Source: Zonotrichia leucophrys gambelii
Lineage: Eukaryota > Chordata > Aves > Passeriformes > Passerellidae
Assembly: GCF_028769735.1 (NCBI RefSeq)
Contig: NC_088171.1
Coordinates: forward strand, 90,504,912 to 90,568,911
Direction of reading: 5' to 3'
Length of the DNA stretch: 64,000 bases
In this document: in pieces, positions 27,511 to 40,139 of the stretch
Numbering within the stretch: position 1 is the first letter of the stretch
How the letters are laid out: each line of letters begins with the position of its first letter
Notes under the pieces: model-generated
What the model was told of the DNA's origin: nothing
What the model saw: the letters and a program-made list of their open reading frames with translations, nothing else
The model's database searches: none
Program-made: the position numbers and the translations under genes

Positions 27511-30500
27511 CTCCTAATTTCTTATGCTCTGCTACCCAAAGCCCCTGGAAGAATGATGGCATTTATAGCATTTTTAGGTAGGAGATCTTTTTTGTTAGTT
27601 TGGTTTTGGTTTGCTTTGACATTTCTTTGAGTTTTTGCCTTTTATTTTTTTTTTAATTACTGTGTGTAATATGAAGCATTTGGTGCCTCTCGAGGGCTAT
27701 CTTAAAAAGCCCAGCAGAAATCAAGTTCATTATTCAGGCCTTCTGCAACTGATAATTGAAGAATTACAGTTGAGAAGGGATGTTCTTTCATGAAATGTAT
27801 GATAGCATGTTTGCATTTGAAAGTGGGAAATGATCCTCACCAAGTTCATCTCATATGAATTAGGCTATCTCTAATTCCTGCAGTGTTGGACAGGATGAAG
27901 AGTAGGAGATCATATGAAAGACTCCCTAGATCTGTAGCAGCACCACTGTGCCATTTAATACCCAAAAAGATTTAATATTAAACCTTTTGGAATTGTATTT
28001 TCTTTTTGAAGAGATTATATTATTCATTTATATCTTGAATATTGTTGAGATAACAAAGGCAAGTTTTTCTACTAAATATAAAAATCTGCTACATCCTAAG
28101 CCAGAAAGCATTCTTCTAACCAAATCTTCCTGGTCTGTGACATAACAAATATCTCAGCTTTATATCTACCTGTTCACCTAAGGATTTATTCTACTGTGTG
28201 ACATTACTCCAGCAGCTTGTTCAGAGATGTTGAACCAAATAAAAACAAACAAAATTGTTTTGATAATATTATTTCAAATATAAAATTGCCATGTCTACAA
28301 AAATGCTTATATGTTGTTATAACCTGACTTCTGCTATCTACTCTATCTACATTATAATCCAGTTTTTAATTAGATGGTAAGGTCACACTTATTTGTTTCC
28401 ATTAAAAAAAGGACCTAGCAAAAGCCAAGACTCTGCCAAGCAGTCTGCTTTCCATCAAATTCTTTCTTTTCAAATGGATGTATCTACTGGGATACATAAT
28501 GAACTAAATAAAAGGTCATCAGAATTCCCCAAATTGTTTTAGCTGAAACTGTCCAAAATTATTCAGTCTGAAGCAAATATTTATATGGATGCTTTCAGTC
28601 TGAAAATACAGAGTCAAGAAACTTAAAGATACCTAATGCCTGGAAGGCTTTTCTCTCAGCCTATATCAATAAGCAGTGATATGCTTGTCTTTGTATTAAC
28701 CAGGACTTGACTGTCAGAAAAAATTAACCAATTCAAAATATGGGGTTAAAAAATGAACACCCTCTCAAACCTTTTCTCAGAAATCCCTCAAAAGGGAAGT
28801 GGAACGGAAATCTCTAGTGTTCCATTTTTCCTAGTCCCAAAATGAGCTTCATAATGTTAGGTTTAGCTGTGATCTGTGGCTTCATTGAGAGCACTTGCTG
28901 TTTAGCAGTTTTCACTTGTCAGTGGGAGCATGTAGCATGCAGTCACTAGACATGGGTTATTTGGTTATTCACAGATAGACATACTTGCCATTCCTAAAAT
29001 ATTCTTCAATGGAAGTTTTGTTTGCTTTTTTCCCTGAGGCTTCAACTCTTGCACTTCAAATTGACATTTAACTCTCGTACCTCCTACTACCTTCAGTTTA
29101 GAGTGGCTCCTTCTCCCAGGAATGTTTCGTATTGGTCCAGAAATTTGGTATATTTACAGTTTTAATATGCCTCCCCAATTCATGACATAGTCCTTTTTAG
29201 CAGGTATGTCTCCCAAACACAACCAAGCAACACATTTCAGACAATTAACATTGTCTGATAATTGTCTATTCAATTCCTCTTCAACCAGCTTCATTTCAAC
29301 ACAGCTGTCCGAGAGAGCTAGGGGCAAAGTAGGTAGACTGATTCCTCATTTCATTCTGAGCTTTCATGTGTACACTTTGGTTTAAGTCTCTAAATATAAA
29401 CCTAGAAGAGTTACTTCCACAGGAGCTTTAGCGTGAGCTTCTGAAAATATACATTCCTGTATTCTTCCACCCTTTCCCTTCCCTCCAAGGAAAAATATAA
29501 GTAGCCATGTCTCTAGAACCATGATAGCGTTCTAAAAATAATAACCCCTTCCAGACATGTGCTCGAGACCTAAGCAAGGAGACACCGATACCCTGAGATA
29601 AATCTTTACATCTCTTGTCATGCTTACAGCATTGTCTTGGCAAACCCCCTTCCTGTAGTCCAACTACCCAAAGGTGACAGAGAGCCATTTTGTGTCAGCA
29701 GGGGTTGCACAATGCAGGACCCTTTACTTAAGTAATTAGTGTTAAAGATTAAGACTGTGTTTTGTTTTATTAAAGACCAGAATATAATTCTGAGTTTTAT
29801 ATTTCCTTCATTTACAGATTAAAATTAAAATTTGTTCCTTATATGTGTGAATTTTAAGTTCATAGCAATTGTTTTTGAAATAGCTACAATTCATTTTCTT
29901 TGTCTCTCAGTTTGATATTTCTTGCAGCTTTCAAGATACACAGTTATCTTCAGGGAGGGGACCATGAGTCAGCGAGAAATAAAACATCCAAGGAAATCTG
30001 AAATTCTAGTTTATTTTAGCTCAGACTAAAACAATGGACCTTTATAAAGGGACAAATGAGGCCTGCTTAAGTAAGACAATAAAAGTAACAGAATACAAAA
30101 ATAAATCTTTCTTTGCCCACTGTATCCTTGCTTTTTTTGAGCCTTGCTCTGAATTTAACAGCTTTCAAGGGTTTCTTGAACCAAACTCAATGCAATATTC
30201 TCTTGCAAAAAAAGGGAGTTTTCTTTGAGTTTTTTCTTTTCTTTTTTCTTCTTTATTTTTTTTTTCCTGTCCTCTTGTTTCTTTGACCCCAGTCTCCTCA
30301 GGAACTGCTGCTCCTGCTGAAGCCTCTGTGCTTGTTGAGTTTCTCACACTGATTGCCCCACAGGTTTCATCACAGCTTTTCCCATCTATAGAGAGAGAGA
30401 GACACTCATTGCTCTCAGGTAAGATACAGAAGGGAACCCCTTGACCCAGAGCATTCTCTCTTATTCATGTGTTACTGAAGACCTGCTGTGCTTGTTAGAG

Positions 30501-32779
30501 AGCATAACGCAAAAAAAGTAATGAACAAACATGGCGCATTGTTGCATCTGTTCCTCTCCAAATTCCATGCATAAGGTTCAATTTTGTGCTATCATCAGGG
30601 GCCTACTCACAGTAGAGAGAAAATTGGCATTGCTGGTAATGAATTAATACAAACCTCAAAGAGAAATTAAGTTCTTTCCATTTTCTGTCACTAAGGGATA
30701 TAAGACAAGGCACGAAAAGGCCAAAACAAGTGCTTTGGAGGATGTATTATTTTAATAGAGTGAAGCTGTAGATGTGACATAGTACTCTTGTATCAGAGCA
30801 AGAGGGTGTATTATTTTGCACTGACATTTCTGGGGTCTAAATTACTTCACTGCAAATGGTTATTTCTAAAGCAATGAGATTAAACAATATTAATATTTGG
30901 TATGATTACTTGAAGAGTTCGATCTGACAGTGAATTGATTGATGTGCTCAGTCTGTAATAATTGTAAAGGTTATATAGATAAAGCTAAAAGACTGTGGCT
31001 AAGTGCAGTCCTCATTTAAGAAGGTGCATGTTTTATAGAATATGTTTATGTAGAAATCTAAATGCATGTAACTCCTGCTAATTAGAGCTGGATTGCAGTA
31101 TTGATCACCAGAAAAATCACATCTCTAGACTGTACCAGAGAATAAAAGTCAGAAACCATCTTAGATATTTTAAATTATATATTCTCTTTGTTCTTATAAG
31201 GTGAGACAAAATCTGAAGCTATGGCCTAAATGTGGGGACACATAGTTGAGGTTTAAAAAGCACCACATTAAAAATGTCAGGTAACTCACTGAATAACAGC
31301 ACTGTCCCTATGTACCTGGACTGAGGGGTAAAAGAGCAAGACCTTGCCCAAAGGCCTTGGCACAGAAGAAACCTGAGAGTAAGGCTTAACACTTTTACAG
31401 TGTCAGTACTCATAGGTATAACAAGATCTAAGGCTGGCAGGCTGCTTACAGCCTAAAGGATTGCTGCATTCCCAGGGGAAAGCCAGGAAAGAGAAGAGGG
31501 AAAAATACTGGTTAGGCAGCCTGAGAGGAGTTAATCGTGATAAGCGGGCCTCTCTGAGATTCTTGAGAATGGTGTGACTATTTTGGAGATGTGATCAGGC
31601 TACTCATAAATTCAATGGTTCCTTAAACCAACTTATCTCAAAAATGCTTGTATACTGTAGTGGTTTTGGTCTGGAATCACTTTTGGCCTAGCTTCCAGAG
31701 GACCTGAAGACCCTTTGACCCAGGCTGCCCACTTTGGACTGCCTCAAGTTTGACCTTGTTTTGATGATGGCTGTACTTTGTGTGGACTAATCTGAGTACA
31801 ACAGTCTATGATGCTGTATGCTTGTGCGTATGAGCACTCATGCACATGCACATCTGTTAAAGAGCCTATATGCAGGTGGATATAATGCAGAGGAAGGGCA
31901 ATGTACCTTACATGGTGATCTAATATGACTTGTTACATTTAGATCACTTTTGAAAGCCAAAACTAAACAATCAGGTTATTGTATGGAAATGTCAACGAGC
32001 TACTCTGCCTGTGGCTAGTTTGCTAGCATTTTTTCATTATGGAGTCATAACTGCCAGCATACCTGAAACCATAGATGTAACTTTTGATTATTCAAATTGT
32101 TCCAAAGATAAAGACACTGATACATGGAGCCAACACTTAGGCTTATATTTATAACTCTAATAAGAAGAATGTCAGTCTCATAGCTCACAATTTAATACTT
32201 AATACTAACATCTTAATGTACCATCAATCTGAACCCAAACCAAACTTCTTGAAATAGACAAGACCTCATGATACATGCTCCCCACATGTTTCTTCTCTCT
32301 TTTAACAAAAGAAAAAAGAAAACTGATCAAGAAAAGTCACAATTAAAAAAAATAAAATAAGCATTATTCTTGGAAAGAATGTCTCATTTTCTTCCTTCCT
32401 TTTGGCAGTTTTCTAGGCTGCTGTAGATTGAAGAAAATAGGAATAAGCATCTTTCGACCACAAACAGATGTGCTCGATAAAGAAAATGTCAGCAAAAATA
32501 CTAAAGCAATGTGTCACAGCAGCTTTCTGACAGATAGAGGGAAAAGGTAAAAAATGTTCTATCATGTCCGACAAGGTGTTCTTTTTGAGATTTAAAGATC
32601 ACTGTGCAACTTTAAACATGTTTGTCACTTTGGCTCTGACTGGAGCTATCTGGAGCTTCACAAGAACTTTATCAGCTCAGCATAGGGGGGAAGAAAGAAG
32701 CCCATTCCCATTTATCTCAGCCAGGTTCCCTTCAAAGCCAACAAATAAATTACAGTGTACATTTGATACAAATTGATTT
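27511..32779. other. AT-rich desert
   Basis: No gene recognised. A T-rich low-complexity tract occurs near 30,228-30,267 and a short (GA)n tract near 30,390-30,402. Confidence 0.45.
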
Positions 32780-32789
32780 CTTAACTCAA

Positions 32790-33320
32790 ATAACAATGTT
32801 GTCCTCCCAGTCAGGCCATGTGTCACTCATTCGCGAGCCTGAGTGAAAGGCTCAATCTGTCTGCGTGACAGAAATAGGCCTGACGCATCTCACCGAGGAA
32901 TGCTAATAACCCCGGCCTGGCCCGGGCCTTTGTGGGCAAGCCGCGATAAGGAAAATCAGCCCGTCCTGTCAAACACCGCGAAGGCCTGATCGCTGTTTGT
33001 TCCAACAAGCTGCATGGGCCTCGGAGCCGCCATCCTATTTCATGTAGTAAATGAGAGGAAAATAAGATCCGGCTACCACGGTTAAGATGCCGGTGACTGT
33101 GATGAAGCCGAAGTAAAAGGAAACCCCATTGAATATCTTGAACTGATCTTATCAGCTGCTGGAGAAATGAGATATTGGCAGGGGCTGTTGAGTTTCTCAC
33201 AGCTGAGCAGGTTAATAAGGTTGGGAGGCAGGCCACAGGCTAATTGGATTTGCCTTGGTTTGATAAACAGTGGCAGGCCCACTGCCAGAAAAACATACAC
33301 AATGTGGCTTTTCCTCTTTG
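32790..33320. promoter_or_regulatory. Candidate conserved non-coding element (CpG-retaining)
   Basis: About 19 CpG dinucleotides fall within roughly 290 bp (32,825-33,110) in a desert that otherwise has very few. The stretch also packs potential factor sites: TGACAG TALE-type sites, a CTTATCAGCTGCTG composite of GATA and E-box (about 33,149), TAATTGGATT homeobox-like core, and TTTGATAAACA forkhead-like site. No repeat signature is visible and a minus-strand open frame of 137 codons has no protein-like features. This is the look of a vertebrate developmental enhancer; conservation itself cannot be tested here. Confidence 0.45.
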
Positions 33321-33479
33321 TTAGTCTTTAAGACATACAGAGGGGGAAAAAAAACCTGAAAAAAGAAGCTGCTTTTTTTTCCCCTTTTTTTGAAGCTAAA
33401 GGTGTCTTCCTGAATTCCCAGATGAAGAGGCCAACAAAGTCAAACTGTGAAACAGTAGTTGTTGGGTGTTCTGATTTTA

Positions 33480-34030
33480 ATCAAACACCATTTAACCCGC
33501 CTGACCTCACAAAGTCAGCTCACATCAAAACAGCACAACTGTAAGGGCTAACTAGAAGCAGAAGGAAATAACAACCTATTGAAGCTTTCCAAAAGCTTAA
33601 AATATTCAAAAGGAAACAATTTTGCAGCCTCATCTCCGGGCAGATGCAGCCCAGGCAAGACAGACAGCCCGCGCAGCCGCCTCCATGCTGCGCCCAGTGT
33701 GGGCACCCAGGTTGTGCCCATGGCCGATGAGCAAGGCACCGGCACCCCTTCAGACCTCTCTAAAGTTTGATCCCATGGCCCTCCAGCTCTTGCCATAACC
33801 CTGCTTCTTTTCCATGCTGTTACTTGGCAGGATATGGCCTGGAATTTGCAAGAAGTTGAGGATCTTTTTGATTAAAAACTGCCAAACTGTGCCCTGCAGG
33901 GCAGGCAGAAGGCTGCTCCATTACCCCTGTGTTGCTGCGCAGGTTGCTGCGAGCTTCTGCCCACATTGCCCAGTAAAACCTGCCAAAATGCCAAGACCTT
34001 TGCATGACCTTGGAAATGTGATGCTTTGAA
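33480..34030. promoter_or_regulatory. Second candidate regulatory island
   Basis: GC and CpG rise again, most clearly at 33,640-33,740 (CCCGCGCAGCCGCC and nearby CpGs), 200-900 bp from the stronger island at 32,790-33,320. Open frames on both strands here are mutual shadows with no domain. It may be part of the same element or a distal exon of a non-coding transcript. Weak call. Confidence 0.3.
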
Positions 34031-37000
34031 AAATGCTTAGCTGTTGAAGTTGCTATTGAATGCCTCTGATAAAATCCTCTCACTAGTTTTTGTTTCACAA
34101 GGTTTGGTTTGTATTTTCTCCACTGACTCTTCTAAATCTTGGGTCCATTTTCTCTTTGGACTGGCATTGGCAGGGCCAGTGAAAGGAGAAGTAACCAAAT
34201 GAGGGTGGTGCTTCCTTATTCACTGCAGACACAAATATAGCACCAGGGCAAGGCAGGAGTTACTTAGTGCAACAGATGAGCATGCATACTTTAAATATGA
34301 GTGTGAGAACATGAATACATTTTCAGCATGTACAATGCTCCATATTGCGGCATCTGAACATCTGGCATCTGTGACTTTATCTATAAAAGTTATCAATGGA
34401 ATCAATAACCAATGACAAATGTATGCCATCCCAATGGAGAGCTTCTAAGTATCTTAATTTTTATAATTTATGTAGTTTCTGGTCCCTTAAGGAAATATGT
34501 TTGCATGCCATCAGGTTCAGTGAGTTGGACAAGATGAGGAACTAGAAGAAAACATGTCTAAGCTTATTCTGCATTTTATTTTTCTCCATTCAGAATGGGA
34601 ACTTCTTTGTAAGTTTTTAAAAGAGATTAATTTCTCTGAGAAAATACTTTTTCTCAATTATGTGAGAAATACAAATAATGTTTGAAGTCTTGGTTTAAAT
34701 ATGACCACAACAAAGAGTTTCCACTCTCTTAATCTCCATTCTTCAGAAAAATATTTGTATTTATGACTTTATTATTTACTCTACTTTGTATTTCACTGCT
34801 TTAAAACATACTTTAAATTAACATAACATATTTTGTCAGACTTTTTCAGAATACTATGTCAAAATTAATGGTATTGTACATTTTGCTTTTTTTGATTGAG
34901 CAGATATTTCCTGAACAACTCTTTCATGCTTAAAATTTACAAGTTTCTGAAAGCAAAGCATACAATTTTCAACAAATATTGCCAGTGCAGGCAGCTTAAA
35001 ATTTTAGCAGGTTCAGAAGTATCCCTTCTGGGGTGGTTTAGATTTGTCCTCTAGGCTGACTACTCCTCCTTGTCCTTTGGGTTTTCCTTTACACATTTGC
35101 CAAACAGAATCACAATATAACTTACCCAATAAAGGAGATACACTTGTTTAGAAATAATATTTAACTTTCCAGAAAACAATAGCAGTCCTCACCTGAGATG
35201 TGCGATGCTGAGGAATGTAAAAAAACTACCCCTTCCATCTGCTAGCTGAACTCTGCCTTACTGAAGCTGAAATTCCCTTTCATTCTCTGGCCAAAGTATA
35301 TCTAATTTGTAGGAAGTGAATTGGTTTGAACAGAACAGAAAGTAGATTTTTGTCCCCCCTCACAAAATGCAGCTAAAGACTGGTCTTCCACCTGCTTACC
35401 ACATGTTGTAACTGTGGGACTAGCAACTTCTCTGGAGCAGAGAAGGTCCAGGCAGTTCAGAACTTACCACGTCCTTTGGCTCTGGAAGAAAACATAACAG
35501 AAAGGGAATGACTTGCCAGCAGAAGAGTTTCTCAGATCAAGATAATCAAAGAGATTTTCTTTATTTTTTTTCTTTTAGTTTTGGGCCTGGAAACATTTAA
35601 GAGAAATTTTGTTTCATGGTAAATAAGAACAAAACCTGTAAATAGTATTGTAACTGAAAAAATGAAACAAAAGCCAATCCCTGTATCATGACGGAAATGA
35701 AACCATTCAAGGAAAATAAAGAAAATAATTTGATCTAAACATTGCTTAAATTAAGATTCAGGTTTGTTTTTAAAGAAAGAAAACTCTTTCCTCACTTTGA
35801 GTATGTTTCTGGACACCATCCCATGATACAAAATTGTCTTTGTACTTGCAATGACTTATGCATAATAGTTTCTTCCTTTCACATTTTGAGTGTTTTATTA
35901 TTTTTGGATGCACATCAATGCAGCATGTGGCACATGTATAAGGCAGACTGGGGTAATGGAAGTATATTTTCTGCAGTATAAATACTGGCTAGAACTAAGC
36001 TGACAAAACCTCTTGTCCAAAATCCAGGTTCACTGCTGTTGAAATTAATGAAATTTGCACCTTTCAATAAAAGTAGGATCAATCTTCAATGGCTTTCCTG
36101 CCTTACATAAAGCTTGGAATAATGCTCCTATATTTGCTGTAAATTGTATTTGGAATCATTAATTGGTCTATTTTCCTGATATACCAAAATAGCAATGAAC
36201 AGAAGAATATGAAATAATATCTTTCTAAAATCATGAAATACAGCAAATGAACTACATTTGAGCTACTGATTTTAAAATTACATCAAGCCCAAGTACTTAA
36301 CACAGTACTGATCTTATTAGCTCGCTGTATTTCAGGAATTATTTAAATAACATGCAAACTAATGTTTTCTATTAAGACTCAAAATTTACGATCAAAGTTT
36401 CTCTTTTATTCAATTTTAATTTTTAAAAACTAGACAATACGTAAATCAAAGCTAATAATAGCAGTTCCAAAGACATCTTCTAAAGACTAGCATGTGCTTT
36501 TACCTTTAATCTCAGTGAGAAGCCCTTTGACTTTAATGGAAGTATTCACAGAATATAAAATTGAGCAGATGATCATATCTTTAAAAGATGAGGGCCTAAA
36601 GAAGCACCTGGTGATTAGTACAGAGTGCTACAATATGAACAGACCTCGTAATGGGGTACTAAGGTTTTCTTGGAATCATTATACTACTATTTTTGGAAGG
36701 AAACAGATGAATCCAGAACTCAGAAAAAGCAACTGCCTCAAATCACAAGCAAGGTATTAATAATTAGGAAGTTCTGTGGAAAAATCTGACTGAAGAACAT
36801 TTTCTCCTCAATACGTGGCAAAGTTTCTATGACATTTACTAAATTTCATATTGGGAAGACAAAGAAATGGAGATACAGAATAGATCCTGAAAATGTTCCT
36901 CTTCAGGAATGACCACTACTATAATGTCTGTTCGGTATTTTCATGGCAAATGATATGATGAGGCAACTCTGCCTCTCCCCAAAGCACAAGTCACTCCACA

Positions 37001-37964
37001 TACTTGGTTATGATCCTAATAATTTACTTTTAAATCAAATAATAGATTGAATGAAGCTTTACCATCAGACTTGTTTCTTATAAGGTATACTAATGTATTT
37101 GTAATGAATAAGTGAAGAAAAAAGAGAAAAAACCATAGAGAATGTGATAATTAACACAAATATAATAGTGTTTATTACCACAAATATGCAAAAATACATT
37201 GTAGATATAACTTGACATCCTAACTCTTTTTTGTTCATCCAAATTATGAATAGGTAAGAGAGAGTTGATAGATTCCAGCCCGTAAGTTACAGAAGATTTA
37301 CAGCCAGACATATATACATATACGTGTATACATATACATATACATATACATGCATTGCATCAGTATTCCATATAAATATGAAGCTGTAACAATGGAGTTT
37401 TATTTTTCTTACTTAAATTATTTGTAATTTAGGTCAAAGAAAGGAAATAACATGATTCTGAGAATCTGTTTTGCTTTCTCAAGTTAAAATAATGTAAACG
37501 TTTAGCATAAGGAGCAAATATTGTTCAAAATTCAGATTTCCAAATAATGTTATAAACATAGGTAAAACAACCCAACATTTAAAAGCAGTGCAGTCTTGGA
37601 AAATATGTTCTTCAGATTTCAGTATCAAGGCATTAAAATTACGTTATTGTGATTTACACATCAATTTAAAAAATGCTGACTCACACATACTCCTTTTTCC
37701 ATAGTCACATCACTTCATTTTCTTATTCTATTTTGTGATGAAATAATACAATTAAAGTTTCTACTTCCCACTGGTTGCCAAGAGATAAATCTCCTTCCTA
37801 CGGTGTAAACCTCTGCTATTTCAGCTCCAAGTGTTTCAAAGACTGTTCCTACTTCAGAAAATACAACTGCACAGTAGTGGTGGATCTGTGTCACAAAGAC
37901 TTGGTGCTCAGACCCCACTGTCTACCCAAGACACATGCCCAAGGCTTTAGTTCAGACTTGGCTA

Positions 37965-38026
37965 GACTGATCCTATGTAGGATCAGTCCTATATAGAGCA
38001 TATACCTCCACTGGGCGGGGTATATG
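37965..38026. repeat. Two adjacent hairpins
   Basis: A perfect 11-bp inverted repeat with a 2-base centre (37,965-37,988, arm GACTGATCCTA) is followed 10 bases later by an 8-bp inverted repeat (arms CATATACC at 37,999 and GGTATATG at 38,019) with a 12-base GC-rich loop. No transposon ends or coding sequence seen around them. Confidence 0.7.
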
Positions 38027-38952
38027 AGATATACTGTCTTGGGCCCTAGGTTTCACTGTAATTTTACCTAACAGGAATAAATAATTTATAACTCCATAGT
38101 CAAAATAAATGAATAAGTAGCTATCAAATCTACATCTATATTATAAGTGTCCATTACTGAACATCAGGTTTAGTAAGAGTGGATCTGTAGAGTAGAGTAG
38201 CTGGTGCTAAGGACATGATGTCTGTACATTTTGAGGTAAGAGGTTTTTTAACTTTGTGATTAAAGAGCTTTAGGTACATTTCCTTATACTGCAGCAAACA
38301 TTTTCCAGCTGCTCTTTGAGACACTTCTTTTCCGAACCCCAGTTCAATAAGTGGGGGAAATCAGGAGACTGACGTCACAAACTCCTTCCTGCTCTGAAAT
38401 AAAATGCTAATGCAGACACACTCTATTTCTTTCTATACTGTATTCAATTCTTTTTTTCTTTTGATAGCACTGCCACATTTTATGTCAGAAGGATTTTCAT
38501 CATCAGGGTCTAACTTTTAACACTGACTTTTTTAATGAAAACTTCAGCAAGCATCTTTGCGCCAGACCATTATTTCCCCTTCCAGGACAGTCTGGTTTAC
38601 CTGTTGGCAAGCTGATTGCTCATTTTAGGATTTAGTTATCATCCCTATCATCTTAATGAGAAGCTTCGTATTTATTTCTACACCAGATTGTCTCTATGAT
38701 ATTTGATTAATAATTCTTTTCCAGGAGAGTATTTGAGCTTTCCTTACATGTCATTTTTATGAGATCTGTAATATTTTTCTAGCATAGAAAGACACTTATT
38801 CAATCAGTAAAAGAAAAATTAGTTTGGAACAATCTACTTTCTCCAAATATGTATTTCTTTTTCCCCCATTTTTGGCTTACCTTCATGTATATAGATTATA
38901 CTTTTCTTCAAAATGTGTTCTGATATTTTCTGCATTAGTGGATCTGGCGTAT

Positions 38953-39016
38953 AAGTCAATTGACTTCTTCTCTTAGTCTAAAATTAAGATATTTCTATAT
39001 TTAGATATAGAAATAT
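38953..39016. repeat. Palindrome pair
   Basis: AAGTCAATTGACTT (38,953-38,966) is a perfect 14-bp palindrome. ATATTTCTATAT and its complement (38,989-39,000 and 39,005-39,016) form a 12-bp stem with a 4-base loop. Both are AT-rich; no function assigned. Confidence 0.65.
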
Positions 39017-39089
39017 TCATTATCCTGCATTTATTTTTTTGCTTGTCAATAGACTTGCATCATAATAGGAGAGATTTCAACTGGATATA

Positions 39090-39160
39090 AGGATAGCAAA
39101 ATAGGGGAACGGGGGATTTCAGCCTTGGAGACAGCTGGATGCAGGTTTGCACAACTTGAG
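39090..39160 (+). mobile_element. CR1 fragment, left half, split by the provirus
   Basis: 'CAGCCTTGGAGACAGCTGGA' and 'TTTGCACAACTTGAG' resemble the CR1 region just upstream of its 3' tail. The right half resumes after the provirus at 46,984. The match is loose, so the call rests mainly on the right half. Confidence 0.45.
39156..39160. repeat. Target-site duplication TTGAG (left)
   Basis: TTGAG directly abuts the left LTR and is repeated directly after the right LTR at 46,984-46,988. A 5-bp duplication is within the range for ERVK- and ERV1-type integrases. Confidence 0.85.
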
Positions 39161-39384
39161 TATTGGAATATGTATCCCAATATAACCAGTTAGATGGTGC
39201 CTAGGCCAGTTCTGACCTTCGCTGCTTGGCCAGAGGCAGCACTGTGGTGTTTAACCCCAGAGGTACCTTGGCTGGCGGCAAAGTGCAGCGGGGCACAAGA
39301 CAGGACTCCGTTCTCCTCAGGAGAGAGCTTCTGGCGATGGTGAAGAAAAGAAGGGAGCGGATTCTGCTAGAAGGTAGCCAGATG

Positions 39385-39390
39385 TTTATT
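39385..39390 (-). terminator. Polyadenylation signal AATAAA in the 3' LTR
   Basis: The minus strand reads AATAAA about 70 bases downstream of the TATA-like box. It is the likely 3' end signal for proviral RNA and places the R/U5 border some 15-25 bases further on. Confidence 0.8.
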
Positions 39391-39460
39391 CCCTGAGTAC
39401 AGATACGTCTGCACTGGGCCACTGCTGGTAACAGAATGAAGCCGCATGGTCTGATTCACA

Positions 39461-39466
39461 TTTTAA
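39461..39466 (-). promoter_or_regulatory. TATA-like box in the 3' LTR
   Basis: The minus strand reads GAGCTTAAAATGTG. It is the only AT-rich hexamer upstream of the AATAAA at a sensible distance, so RNA would start near 39,435. Inferred from position, not measured. Confidence 0.45.
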
Positions 39467-39594
39467 GCTCAGGACAGGGGAAGGGGAGGGGACAGGTGAG
39501 TCACCAACCAGGTGAAGGGGCAGGGTCTCAAGGTACTAGGGACACCTATCACACGACGCCTTGCTGGTATGTTAGCCTGATTGACAGGGCACAC

Positions 39595-39900
39595 TCAGCG
39601 AGGGGCGAGGGGGAAGGGAGAAGGTAAAACAGGATATTGCAACACACCACAACATCTCCCCCTAGTTTTGTTTAAAAAGAAGAGGGCTGTGTTTATGGTG
39701 CAGAATGATTCTACTGAGGCTTCCAGGTCATCCACTGGAGCACTGAGGGCTTCTAAATGGTAGACTTCAGGAGGGGGAGATGAGTTTGAGATTAACTTGA
39801 GAACCATGCGTCTGATTACTCCAAAAACAATGCTAAAAACTACAATAACTACAACTAAAATAAACAGCACTAAAATTACAGTTTTCAGAATAGATCCCAA
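39595..39900 (-). pseudogene. env: Env transmembrane anchor and tail remnant
   Basis: A frame with one strongly hydrophobic stretch of about 22 residues (rich in V, I, L and F, near 39,820-39,885) followed by R-R and a roughly 50-residue polar tail. It matches the membrane anchor and cytoplasmic tail of a retroviral transmembrane subunit and lies exactly where that should be, just before the polypurine tract. The open frame continues upstream of the first methionine into residues like those of a pre-membrane region (to about 39,965), then meets a stop. The tail reads through the polypurine tract into U3 by about 20 residues. No fusion peptide, CX6CC-type motif or receptor-binding part remains. 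Confidence 0.8.
39655..39663 (-). other. Polypurine tract
   Basis: The minus strand reads AGGGGGAGA directly before the TG that opens the 3' LTR. This is where plus-strand DNA synthesis is primed in retroviruses. Confidence 0.9.
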
Positions 39901-39935
39901 CCAGCCCGAGAGTCCCCAGCCATTGAAAAGTCCAT

Positions 39936-40073
39936 TCAGCTCGTTGTCAGTTTCTCTGTTGATGTCTGAGAGCCTTTGTCAAGGTAGTCCATTCGTGGTT
40001 TGGGCTGCGGGACTATGCAGGAGATCGCAGGTGGGACGATCACGAGTAGGACGAGAAGCAGGCTCGGTCTCAT
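39936..40073 (-). pseudogene. env: Env start: signal peptide and short stub
   Basis: A 45-codon frame opening with MRPSLLLVLLVIVPPAISC, a classic signal peptide with a basic n-region, leucine-rich core and A-x-C-like end. It starts 66 bases after the integrase frame stops, the usual place for env. After about 25 more residues it ends in a stop and overlaps, in another frame, the sequence leading into the membrane anchor at 39,900. The whole surface subunit and ectodomain are therefore absent: an internal deletion joined the extreme 5' and 3' ends of env, in different frames. Confidence 0.8.
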
Positions 40074-40139
40074 GACGTCTCGAGGCTACACACGAACAGT
40101 GGGATCTAAACTGGTACAAAAACTTGAGACAAACATATA

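Larger units (their letters stand above)
34031..39089. other. AT-rich desert
   Basis: No gene seen. Contains a (TATACA)n-like tract near 37,310-37,352 and palindromes listed separately. Confidence 0.45.
39161..39654 (-). mobile_element. 3' LTR of the provirus
   Basis: 494 bp. On the minus strand it begins TGTTGTGGTGTG and ends CATATTCCAATA; the ends TGTTG and CAATA form a terminal inverted repeat with one mismatch, giving an unusual TG...TA instead of TG...CA. It contains a TTAAAA TATA-like box and an AATAAA signal in the expected order for U3-R-U5. It differs from the 5' LTR only at 39,393 (C here, A at 46,722, plus strand). Confidence 0.95.

Noticed and set aside
32823..33236. 137-codon minus-strand open frame
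   Set aside because: It lies in the CpG-rich candidate enhancer; composition explains the lack of stops and no splice or domain evidence exists.
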